Positions 9,010 to 16,199 of a DNA stretch of 64,000 nucleotides are shown here, piece after piece. A program made the translations under genes and the position numbers. Origin of the DNA: JAAXIE01 sp965204245 (GTDB lineage: Bacteria; Chloroflexota; Dehalococcoidia; Lucifugimonadales; JAAXIE01). The notes under the pieces are model-generated. The model was not told the origin of the DNA, made no database searches, and saw nothing but the letters and a program-made list of their open reading frames with translations. Every line of letters begins with the position of its first letter. The first letter of the stretch is position 1. Where the stretch lies: NCBI GenBank assembly GCA_965204245.1, contig CBDBED010000013.1, forward strand, positions 1 through 64,000, given 5' to 3'.

Positions 9010-11592
9010 TTGACCCCGATACGCCGCCAGTATCTGAAAATCAAGCAACGCTACCCCGACACCCTTCTCCTCTTCCGGTTGGGCGACTTCTACGAGACCT
9101 TCGATGAGGACTCGCATATCGCTTCCGAGGTCTTGGATATCGTCCTCACCTCTCGCAGCATGGGGAAGGACACCAAGATTCCCATGGCTGGAATCCCTGC
9201 CCATGCCTTGGAAAACTACTTGGGCAAGCTCATCAAGGCGGGTTACAAGGTAGCTATCTGCGAACAGTTGTCGGACCCAGCCACCTCTCGCGGGCTTGTT
9301 GACCGTGATGTGGTGCGGGTAGTCACCCCGGGTACAGTTGTGGAGTCGTCGCTGCTGGACCAGGGCTCCAACAACTATCTGGCGGCCCTCACGATATCGG
9401 GCGACAGTGCGGGGCTGGCATACGTGGACGTGTCCACTGGCGAGTTCGCCACCACGCAGACAGACTTGGCGACACTGCCTTTCGAGTTGGAACGTGTGGG
9501 TCCGGCGGAGGTTCTTGTACCCCGGGACCAAGACGGGCCAGCCCTGCCTGCCGGGGCTGTTGAAACGCCGGTGCCTTCCTCCAGTTTCGGTCATGCTGTG
9601 GCTCGACGGACCCTGTTGGAACACTTCGGTGTGGTCAGTCTGGAAGCATTCGGCTGCGAGCATCTGCCACTGGCGACAGCTGCGGCGGGGGCCATAGTCG
9701 AGTACTTGGTTGAAACACAAAAGGGGGCGGTAAAGGAGCTGAAAGGCCTGACGGCGTACTCGACGTCGGCCTTTATGACCTTGGACCCCCAGACCCGGCG
9801 CAACTTGGAGATATTCGAGGGGGGACGCTGGGGCGACCAGAGCCTTTCGCTGCTCAATTGTCTGGACGTGACCCGCACGGCAATGGGGGCGAGGCTATTG
9901 CGTCGCTGGCTGAGCCAGCCGCTGTTGGACTTGTCCCAACTGGAACGCAGGCAGGATGCAGTCGGGTGGTTTCACGATGACATGCTCCTGCGGGAGAAGA
10001 CCCGGGCTGCTCTCGGGCGCATCGTGGATATGGAGAGGGTGTTGACCCGTGTGCGCTTGGGCACGGTGCTGCCACGGGAGATGGTGGGACTAAAGGGAAG
10101 TCTCGAGGCGGCCGCTGAGTTAATCCAGCTTCTCAATGAATCCCGCGCAGGGCAGCCCGACTGGTTGCCTGCAGGGTTGCACCCTTGCTCGGAGGTGGCC
10201 GGGCTGATTGAGCGGGCCATCGAGCCCGAGCCCAGCGGGCTGGTAGGAGATGGAGGTGTGGTGCGCGCCGGGTTGTCGGAAAGACTGGATGAAGCCCGGA
10301 TGGCGGCCAGCGATGCCCGCCAGTACATTGCGCGGGTTGAATCCCAAGAGCGGGAGCAGACGGGGATACGCAACCTGAAGGTTGGCTACAACCGGGTCTT
10401 TGGCTATTACATTGAGGTCAGCAACTCCCATGCCGGCCAGGTGCCGGAAAGCTACCAGCGACGCCAGACCCTGGTAGGGGCGGAGCGCTACATCACGCCC
10501 GAACTGAAGGAGTACGAGTCGCGGGTGCTGAACGCCCGCGAGGAGGCCGCTGAGCTCGAAAAAGAGCTCTACCATCAACTGTGCGCCCAAGTGGCGGCTG
10601 CCAGCGAGTCGCTGACGGCCTTGGCGGTGTCGGTGGCCCACTTGGATGTCTGCGCCTGCCTAGCGGAGGTAGCAGCCCGTCATGGCTATGTGCGGCCCTA
10701 TCTGACAGAGGAGTGTTGCATCGAAATCCGGGACGGCCGCCACCCCGTGGTGGAGCGAGTAGTGCCCACAGGGTCCTATGTGCCCAACGACACGTATCTC
10801 GATATAGCCAACAACCGTCTGGTGTTGCTGACCGGGCCGAACATGTCGGGGAAATCCACATATATCAGGCATGTGGCGATAATCGTGCTGATGGCCCAGA
10901 TAGGGAGCTTTGTCCCAGCGACCTCGGCAACGATTGGCCTTGTAGACCGCATATTCACGCGGGTGGGCTTGCAGGATGACTTGGCGACGGGGCAGTCCAC
11001 ATTCATGGTGGAGATGGTGGAGACGGCCGCGATTCTCAACCAAGCGACGCCACGTTCGCTGGTGGTGCTTGATGAGATTGGGCGTGGCACCAGCACCTAC
11101 GACGGGATGTCCATAGCGCGGGCCGTGGCCGAGTACCTTCACAGCCATCCCAGATTGGGGTGCAGGTCGCTGTTTGCCACCCACTATCACGAGCTCACTC
11201 AACTGGCCTCTTCACTTCCGGGGGTGCGCAATCACAACGTGGCGGTTTCTGAGGAGGATGGCCGGGTGGTGTTCCTGCACCGGATCCTCCCCGGCAGCGC
11301 AGACCGGAGCTACGGTGTGCAGGTGGCGCGTCTGGCGGGTCTTCCGCCTGCGGTGACGAACCGTGCATGGGAGATTCTCACTGAACTGGAGTCCTCAAAT
11401 TCCCATTCTGCGGGAGGCAAGCAGGCCAATAGGAAACGCCGGTCCGCCAACTCGCGGGAGAGTCAGCTTCCCTTGATGGTGACGCCCGACCTGTCGCAGG
11501 AGTTGCTGGACATGGACTTGTCGAGCATGACGCCTCTGGAGGCCCTCAACAAGCTGTATGCGCTGCAACAGTCGGCGCAAGATATGGCATAA
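9010..11592 (+). CDS. mutS: DNA mismatch repair protein MutS
   Basis: This full-length MutS of 860 residues recognises mismatches as a dimer and recruits MutL. The N-terminal mismatch-reading motif is in LGDFYETFDED (about 25-35). The connector, core and clamp domains follow. The ATPase has Walker A GPNMSGKST (near 612), Walker B VVLDEIGRGTSTYDG (near 690) and FATHYHEL. The start is TTG, in the usual family position (TPIRRQYLKIKQRYPD). The mutL gene is 1.3 kb downstream on the same strand, separated by three small genes. Nothing suggests a defect. Confidence 0.97.
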   Translation: MTPIRRQYLKIKQRYPDTLLLFRLGDFYETFDEDSHIASEVLDIVLTSRSMGKDTKIPMAGIPAHALENYLGKLIKAGYKVAICEQLSDPATSRGLVDRDVVRVVTPGTVVESSLLDQGSNNYLAALTISGDSAGLAYVDVSTGEFATTQTDLATLPFELERVGPAEVLVPRDQDGPALPAGAVETPVPSSSFGHAVARRTLLEHFGVVSLEAFGCEHLPLATAAAGAIVEYLVETQKGAVKELKGLTAYSTSAFMTLDPQTRRNLEIFEGGRWGDQSLSLLNCLDVTRTAMGARLLRRWLSQPLLDLSQLERRQDAVGWFHDDMLLREKTRAALGRIVDMERVLTRVRLGTVLPREMVGLKGSLEAAAELIQLLNESRAGQPDWLPAGLHPCSEVAGLIERAIEPEPSGLVGDGGVVRAGLSERLDEARMAASDARQYIARVESQEREQTGIRNLKVGYNRVFGYYIEVSNSHAGQVPESYQRRQTLVGAERYITPELKEYESRVLNAREEAAELEKELYHQLCAQVAAASESLTALAVSVAHLDVCACLAEVAARHGYVRPYLTEECCIEIRDGRHPVVERVVPTGSYVPNDTYLDIANNRLVLLTGPNMSGKSTYIRHVAIIVLMAQIGSFVPATSATIGLVDRIFTRVGLQDDLATGQSTFMVEMVETAAILNQATPRSLVVLDEIGRGTSTYDGMSIARAVAEYLHSHPRLGCRSLFATHYHELTQLASSLPGVRNHNVAVSEEDGRVVFLHRILPGSADRSYGVQVARLAGLPPAVTNRAWEILTELESSNSHSAGGKQANRKRRSANSRESQLPLMVTPDLSQELLDMDLSSMTPLEALNKLYALQQSAQDMA

Positions 11593-11647
11593 TGCACCCC
11601 AATAGACATGACAGTCCGGGCAAGCTCCCGATGTAAGGAGGCTGACC

Positions 11648-11998
11648 ATGGCCCTGCAGGTGACCTACTACACATGGCCCCGTTGAACAAGCTGCCGCAA
11701 GGCGAGGGAGTATCTCTCGCAGAAGGGCGCTGAGATCGCGGACAGGGACTTCTTCAAGGAGCGCTTCACCGAGGCGGAACTGCGGGAGTTGGTGGGTGAC
11801 CGGCCCATCTCCGACATCTTTGCATCGCGCAGTCCCAGCGCGAAAAAGCTGGGAGTGAATGTCGCTGAACTGCCGGAAAATGAGATGGTGCGCTTGATGC
11901 TGGAGGAGCCACGCCTTATCAGGCGTCCTCTGACCAAGATTGGGGACAAGCTGGTGGTCGGTTCCCGTGAGAAGGACTTGGAAGAGGCGCTGGGTTAG
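11648..11998 (+). CDS. ArsC/Spx-family thioredoxin-fold protein with in-frame TGA (predicted selenoprotein)
   Basis: Reading from ATG 11648, which has AAGGAGG at 11634-11640, the frame is MALQVTYYTWPR, TGA (11684-11686), then TSCRKAREYLSQKG and so on to TAG at 11996-11998. This gives 116 residues. The TGA falls exactly on the first Cys of the CxxC redox motif of ArsC/Spx/YffB proteins, giving U-T-S-C. The rest matches the family, including the RLIRRPL segment near the C-terminus. A SECIS-like hairpin follows the TGA at a suitable distance. The family reduces arsenate or acts as a thiol oxidoreductase; its substrate here is unknown. Without readthrough only a 12-residue peptide would be made. 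The alternatives are a nonsense mutation or a sequencing error, but the intact downstream frame and the hairpin argue against both. The neighbours are mutS and a YciI gene. Confidence 0.85.
11702..11720 (+). promoter_or_regulatory. Predicted bacterial SECIS hairpin
   Basis: A 7-bp stem, GCGAGGG (11702-11708) pairing with CTCTCGC (11714-11720), includes one G-U pair and closes the 5-nt loop AGTAT. The stem begins 15 nt and the loop 22 nt after the TGA at 11684. The second loop base is G. These spacings and the early loop G fit the published general model of bacterial SECIS elements (loop about 16-37 nt after UGA, G in the first two loop positions). The hairpin lies within the coding sequence, as expected in bacteria. 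Confidence 0.75.
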
Positions 11999-12048
11999 CG
12001 CTGGCGAAAAGCTCAAGAGCACGAGACGGTTCTTGGAGAGAGTGAAAA

Positions 12049-12369
12049 ATGTGGTACCTCGTACTCAGCAGGCCCACGGGCGAGAAGGACGGCCGGCCAT
12101 ACCTCGATTCGCACTTGTCATACCAGCACAAGCAGCATACTGCCGGGAACATCCTCTTTTCCGGGCCCACTCCCGACCGGAGCGTCGGGATCATCGTGAT
12201 CAAGGCGGGCTCCAAGCAGGAAGCGGAGGCGATAGCGGACGAGGACCCGTTCCACGTTGAGGGTGTGCGGAAGTATGAGATGCTGGAGTGGGAGGTACAC
12301 CAAGTGCTGGGTGCAGGGCCGTTCAGCATGGCGGCCCAAGCCGCTCTCGCGGCGGACCATCCGCACTAG
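12049..12369 (+). CDS. YciI family protein
   Basis: This 106-residue protein has the YCII-related alpha/beta barrel pattern: an initial beta strand (MWYLVLSRP), a central LSYQH region, the phrase NILFSGPTPD, a strand GIIVIKAGS followed by KQEAEAIADEDPFHVEGV, and the closing YEMLEWEVH. The conserved His-Asp pair of the family is consistent with H23/D66-type positions. YciI proteins are often small dimeric enzymes or accessory domains with ill-defined chemistry. It follows the selenoprotein by 50 bp and is probably co-transcribed. Confidence 0.75.
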   Translation: MWYLVLSRPTGEKDGRPYLDSHLSYQHKQHTAGNILFSGPTPDRSVGIIVIKAGSKQEAEAIADEDPFHVEGVRKYEMLEWEVHQVLGAGPFSMAAQAALAADHPH

Positions 12370-12406
12370 GCGACTATCGCACTTGGACTTCGATGACCTG
12401 GACTAT

Positions 12407-12442
12407 ATTTACTGAGGCGACGACATTTACTGAGGCGACGAC
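12407..12442. repeat. Two-copy 18-bp direct repeat
   Basis: ATTTACTGAGGCGACGAC occurs twice head to tail (12407-12424 and 12425-12442) in the 115-bp gap between the YciI and HAD genes. It is a perfect duplication and probably a slippage product; no function is evident. Confidence 0.8.
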
Positions 12443-12484
12443 CACTAGAGCGGTCCCGACCAGCGGGAGGAGCACACTGGCTGA

Positions 12485-12922
12485 ATGAATATCTTTTTCG
12501 ATGTGGACTACACCATCCTCGGTTTGGACAACTCCCTGCGGCCCGACACAAAGGAGGTCTTCCAGAGGCTGGCGGATGAGGGCCACTTGATATACATCTG
12601 GTCGGGACAAGGGGAGCGCTGGGAGGTGGTACGGAAGTTTGGGCTGGAGCCACTTGTTAGCGGGGTGTACGAGAAGCCCTTGTCGGATTTTTTCGACCGG
12701 CTCGAAGGCTTGGGCGTTCCCCTGATCCCTGATTTCGTCATAGACGATTACCCGGAAATCACGGCTGCCTTTGGCGGAATGTGGATACGGCCCTATTTCT
12801 TCAGGAACGACCACGACCAGGAGATGGAGCACGTCTACCGGATCATCACGGATTTCATTGCGACAGGCACCTCGGACGACCGGCAGTACCGGGCCAAGGG
12901 CACCAAAGTCCCTCTCTTCTGA
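12485..12922 (+). CDS. HAD-superfamily hydrolase
   Basis: This compact 145-residue HAD protein has motif I near the N-terminus (FFDVDYTIL, nucleophile Asp6 and acid/base Asp8), motif II SGQG (about 40), motif III Lys in YEKPLSDFF (about 64) and motif IV DFVIDDYPEI (about 82). There is no obvious cap domain, so it could act on a large phosphorylated substrate or a protein. The acceptor is unknown. It sits 6 bp before mutL, which suggests co-transcription with mismatch repair. Confidence 0.75.
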   Translation: MNIFFDVDYTILGLDNSLRPDTKEVFQRLADEGHLIYIWSGQGERWEVVRKFGLEPLVSGVYEKPLSDFFDRLEGLGVPLIPDFVIDDYPEITAAFGGMWIRPYFFRNDHDQEMEHVYRIITDFIATGTSDDRQYRAKGTKVPLF

Positions 12923-12928
12923 CACGCC

Positions 12929-14656
12929 ATGCCCATAAGGGTGCTTGACCCGCAAGTAGTTGCCAAAATCGCCGCCGGCGAGGTGGTGGAACGGCCTGCG
13001 TCGGTGGTGAAGGAACTGGTGGAGAACGCCATCGATGCTGGCGCGACCCATGTGACCATTGAGGTGGAGTCGGGTGGCGTGACGCTGGTGAGGGTGAGCG
13101 ATGACGGCCATGGCATCGCCGCAGACGAGATGGCCCTAGCCTTTCAGCGTCACGCCACCAGCAAAATCAGCCAGTTCGATGATTTGGAAACGGCCACGAG
13201 TCTGGGATTCCGTGGAGAGGCCCTGCCCAGCATCGCGTCCGTATCCCGGATGAGCCTTTACAGCCGCGCCACCGGCAACGATGTGGGCTATGAACTCCAG
13301 TCGCGCTGGGGCGAGGTTTCCCAGCCCGCTCCATCGGGAGGCTCCAGTGGCACTACGGTAACGGTGCGCGATTTGTTCGACAACGTGCCAGCCCGACGCA
13401 AGTACCTGCGGAGCGTCGGGGCCGAGGCCTCCCGTATCGCCGACCTTGTTTCCCGCATGGCCCTAGCCTTTCCGGAAGTGCAGTTCCGGCTGCGTCAAGA
13501 CGGCCGCGAGACGCTGGTCTCGCCCGGCAACGGCAATGGGAATGATGCCTTGGTTGCCGTTTATGGAGCGCAGGTGGCCGAGGGGATGATGACTGCGTCC
13601 TTCAGCCTCGATGCAGAGGGTTATTCGATAGAGGGCCATGTGTCGGCCCCGTCACTGCACCGCGCCAATCGCACCTACATGACTTTTCTGGTAAACCGTC
13701 GCTTGGTGCAGAGCCGGACCCTCTCGTTTGCCTTGGAGGAAGCATATCAAGGCTTCCTGCCGCAGCGCCGCTATCCTCTCGCGGTGTTGTCCTTGCAGGT
13801 GCCAACGGCGCAGGTTGACGCCAACGTGCATCCCGCAAAGCGGGAGGTGCGCTTCACCCACGAGGGGAGGGCCTTCACGCTGGTGCAACGGGCGGTGCGG
13901 GAGGCCTTGGTGGGCTCCTCGCCCATCCCGGAGGTGCGGCTGGACAGCGTGATGTTGCCGTCATCTCCCGGCGAGACGGCCCGCGCGATGGCTTTCTTTC
14001 CCATGGCTGGACCTTTTGGCGGCCCTGAAGCGGGACGCACTTCCGATGGCTCCGAGGGGGAGTCACCGGGGCGTGATTTGAGGACGCGATTGCCCCTGCT
14101 GAGGGTGGTGGGACAGATACAAAACACCTATGTGGTGGCAGAGGGGCCTGAAGGACTCTATCTGCTGGACCAGCACGCCGCCCATGAACGGATAGTGTTC
14201 GACCGCCTCATAGGGAGCTCGGGTGTGGGACGCCAAGCCAAGCCCCTCCTGCAGCCACAGATAGCGGAGTTGACGGCGTCTCAGGAAGAGATGGTCCGGT
14301 CCAGCCGAGACCTGCTGGAGCGGTACGGGTTCATCATCGAACCCTTCGGCGACCGCAGCTACTTGGTGAGGGCGGTGCCCGAAATAGCAGCGGGCGCCAA
14401 CCCGGAGAAGGCCTTGGTGGAAGTGCTGGACTTAATGGCCTTGCAAGGCGGACTGCGGGACCGGGAGGAGACTGTGACAGCCTCAATTGCGTGTCATAGT
14501 GCTGTACGGGCGGGGCAGACCATGACGCTGCGGGAGATGGAAGAACTGGTGCGACAATTGGAGGAGGCGGACAACCCACACACCTGCCCCCATGGCAGGC
14601 CGACGATGGTGCACCTGAGTGCGCACCATTTGGAGCGGGAATTTGGCAGACGCTAG
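12929..14656 (+). CDS. mutL: DNA mismatch repair protein MutL
   Basis: This 575-residue protein couples MutS mismatch detection to strand incision. The N-terminal GHKL ATPase has ELVENAIDAGAT (about 30), DDGHGI (about 58), ATSKI and GFRGEALPSI. The C-terminal dimerisation/endonuclease domain carries DQHAAHERIVFD, ACHSAVRAG and CPHGRP. These resemble the metal-dependent nicking MutL type, although the last acidic position of the DQHA motif is Asp, not Glu. The stop codon TAG overlaps, on the opposite strand, the stop of the next gene through a shared CTAG. Confidence 0.95.
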   Translation: MPIRVLDPQVVAKIAAGEVVERPASVVKELVENAIDAGATHVTIEVESGGVTLVRVSDDGHGIAADEMALAFQRHATSKISQFDDLETATSLGFRGEALPSIASVSRMSLYSRATGNDVGYELQSRWGEVSQPAPSGGSSGTTVTVRDLFDNVPARRKYLRSVGAEASRIADLVSRMALAFPEVQFRLRQDGRETLVSPGNGNGNDALVAVYGAQVAEGMMTASFSLDAEGYSIEGHVSAPSLHRANRTYMTFLVNRRLVQSRTLSFALEEAYQGFLPQRRYPLAVLSLQVPTAQVDANVHPAKREVRFTHEGRAFTLVQRAVREALVGSSPIPEVRLDSVMLPSSPGETARAMAFFPMAGPFGGPEAGRTSDGSEGESPGRDLRTRLPLLRVVGQIQNTYVVAEGPEGLYLLDQHAAHERIVFDRLIGSSGVGRQAKPLLQPQIAELTASQEEMVRSSRDLLERYGFIIEPFGDRSYLVRAVPEIAAGANPEKALVEVLDLMALQGGLRDREETVTASIACHSAVRAGQTMTLREMEELVRQLEEADNPHTCPHGRPTMVHLSAHHLEREFGRR

Positions 14657-14886
14657 AGGCCGCGGGTGCGCCGCTCGTAGGCTTCCAAATTGGCGTCGCG
14701 GCGTGGGTGGAAAATGGAGTCCTCGCCGGGCAGGTCATTGGAGGCCATGGGGTCTGACTGGTTCCCGCCCCAAAGCAGTCCCTTCAGGGGGCCGAGTACC
14801 GTGGCTGCTCCAACTCCCAAGGCGCCAATTAGCAGAAAGCGCCTCCGCGTAACCTTGGAGCTTGCTGCCTGTGCCTGCTCGGCCAT
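14653..14886 (-). CDS. Short Tat-signal protein, unknown
   Basis: This 77-residue protein has a twin-arginine-type signal (KVTRRRFLLIGALGVGAA) followed by a hydrophobic stretch and a polar tail ending DSIFHPRRDANLEAYERRTRGL-like. There are no Cys or heme motifs. It may remain anchored with a short periplasmic tail. It is convergent with mutL and divergent from the complex III operon. The signal and its position suggest a small respiratory accessory protein, but this is inference. Confidence 0.6.
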   Translation of the reverse strand: MAEQAQAASSKVTRRRFLLIGALGVGAATVLGPLKGLLWGGNQSDPMASNDLPGEDSIFHPRRDANLEAYERRTRGL

Positions 14887-15218
14887 CTGTCTCCTTCACT
14901 GTCCCTATCTGAGGTATTACGCCGGTCCGTCGAGGTCGGGCCCCGATGGACGTTGTTGCCTGCCAATATACGATGTAACCGGCCTTCTCTGCAAACACAA
15001 GGGTTGATGGCCCAAGGGATTGGTGGATTGAGGAAAAAGCGGAGTATGTGGGGAGCGTTCCCCACTGTAACCGATGGCAGTTGCGGGAGGTGGCGCAGGA
15101 CGCGCGCAAGCGGGAACAGGCTCCCCTTGACACCCTGAAAAGGGCTGTGATAGTTTTCACTAGCGTTGAAGCCTAGGTATTTTCATAGCTGTTAAGCTAT
15201 GCTGGAGTTGTCCTAAAC
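14887..15218. promoter_or_regulatory. Divergent intergenic region upstream of the complex III operon
   Basis: This 330-bp gap contains a candidate sigma-70 promoter: TTGACA (15127-15132), an 18-nt spacer and a weak TAGTTT (15151-15156). Closer to the first gene is the perfect inverted repeat CATAGCT-gtta-AGCTATG (15184-15201), 17 bp before the ATG at 15219. It could be an operator or a leader hairpin. No small gene is evident here. Confidence 0.4.
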
Positions 15219-15512
15219 ATGCTCGACCCTGACCCAATAACCATGTCGGTCTGGGCGGACATTAACAGCGTTCTGCTCTTCCTTGGCATTTACATAATCC
15301 TCATATCCTCCTTCGCTGCCAGCATCTTGGTGGGTGTGGCCTTCATACCGTCGCTGGTTTCCACGGGTCACCTCCCGAAAGCGGCTATGAAGATTCTTCC
15401 GGTGGCGGTGGCTTTCGGTGTACTGGCCCTGATCGCTGCGGGTGTCTTCATGGCATTGGTGGTGATCGGCTATCAGAAAGCGGATGACTTCTTTCCTCGG
15501 TGGTTTTTCTAG
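15219..15512 (+). CDS. Small two-helix membrane protein, first gene of the complex III operon
   Basis: This 97-residue protein has two long membrane segments (about 17-47 and 58-84) and a short tail ending FFPRWFF. I do not recognise the family. It lies 43 bp upstream of actA on the same strand, so it is likely an accessory subunit or assembly factor of the respiratory complex. GGAG at 15203 is a possible ribosome-binding site for the ATG at 15219; an ATG at 15243 is an alternative start. Confidence 0.6.
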   Translation: MLDPDPITMSVWADINSVLLFLGIYIILISSFAASILVGVAFIPSLVSTGHLPKAAMKILPVAVAFGVLALIAAGVFMALVVIGYQKADDFFPRWFF

Positions 15513-15555
15513 CCTTGACGACGCTAACTTGTGGTGGCCGTTTGGGTGAGGCCGG

Positions 15556-16137
15556 ATGCCAATAAGACCCAGCATCAAGATGCTGCCTTGGGCCTTGGTC
15601 GGCTTGGGGCTCACGGCATTGGTGGTCATAGCTGTGGTCTTCCTGTTCCAAGCATGGTTCAGCGATCCCTTCCCCGTTCTGGGTATGGAAAACAACCCCA
15701 AGCAGCCAATCGATTTCCCCCACACGGTGCATGTGCAGGAAGCCGGAATCGATTGCGAGTTCTGCCATCGCACCGTGGCCAAGGCCGATGCAGCCACGGT
15801 TCCTGCCGTGGAGCAGTGCCTGATTTGCCACGAAGTCATCGATGGCTCGCAGAAGCCGGAAATCAACACGTTGCTGGCCTACGCGAATGCCGGTCAGCCC
15901 ATCAACTGGGAGCGGGTACACCGCATGCCCGACCATGTGCAGTTTGCCCACGAGCCCCACATCCGCTATTTCACCCAAGCCGAAGGGATACCCGTGGGGA
16001 ACGTATGCGCCAAGTGCCACGGCGACGTGGGTGGGATGGAGCAGGTGCGGCAGGTGCGCGGACTGAAGATGGGCGATTGTGTGGAGTGCCACAAGCAGAA
16101 CGACGCACCCACGGATTGCGTGGCGTGCCACTACTAG
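15556..16137 (+). CDS. actA: Alternative complex III subunit A, pentaheme cytochrome c
   Basis: This 193-residue cytochrome has an N-terminal membrane anchor (about 9-32) and five CxxCH heme sites (CEFCH, CLICH, CAKCH, CVECH, CVACH). Several extra His residues (HTVH, HEPH) can serve as distal ligands. Pentaheme ActA carries electrons within alternative complex III, the quinol:cytochrome c oxidoreductase that replaces bc1. It is followed by actB1, actB2 and two NrfD-like genes, which fixes the assignment. Confidence 0.9.
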   Translation: MPIRPSIKMLPWALVGLGLTALVVIAVVFLFQAWFSDPFPVLGMENNPKQPIDFPHTVHVQEAGIDCEFCHRTVAKADAATVPAVEQCLICHEVIDGSQKPEINTLLAYANAGQPINWERVHRMPDHVQFAHEPHIRYFTQAEGIPVGNVCAKCHGDVGGMEQVRQVRGLKMGDCVECHKQNDAPTDCVACHY

Positions 16138-16199
16138 GAATCTGCCCACTACTAGGAATCTGATTGAGTATCCGCAGCGAACGAGAAGAGCGTAAGTAG

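Noticed and set aside
11789..11998. Short 69-codon ORF starting at GTG 11789
   Set aside because: It is the C-terminal part of the longer ArsC-like frame that reads through the TGA at 11684.
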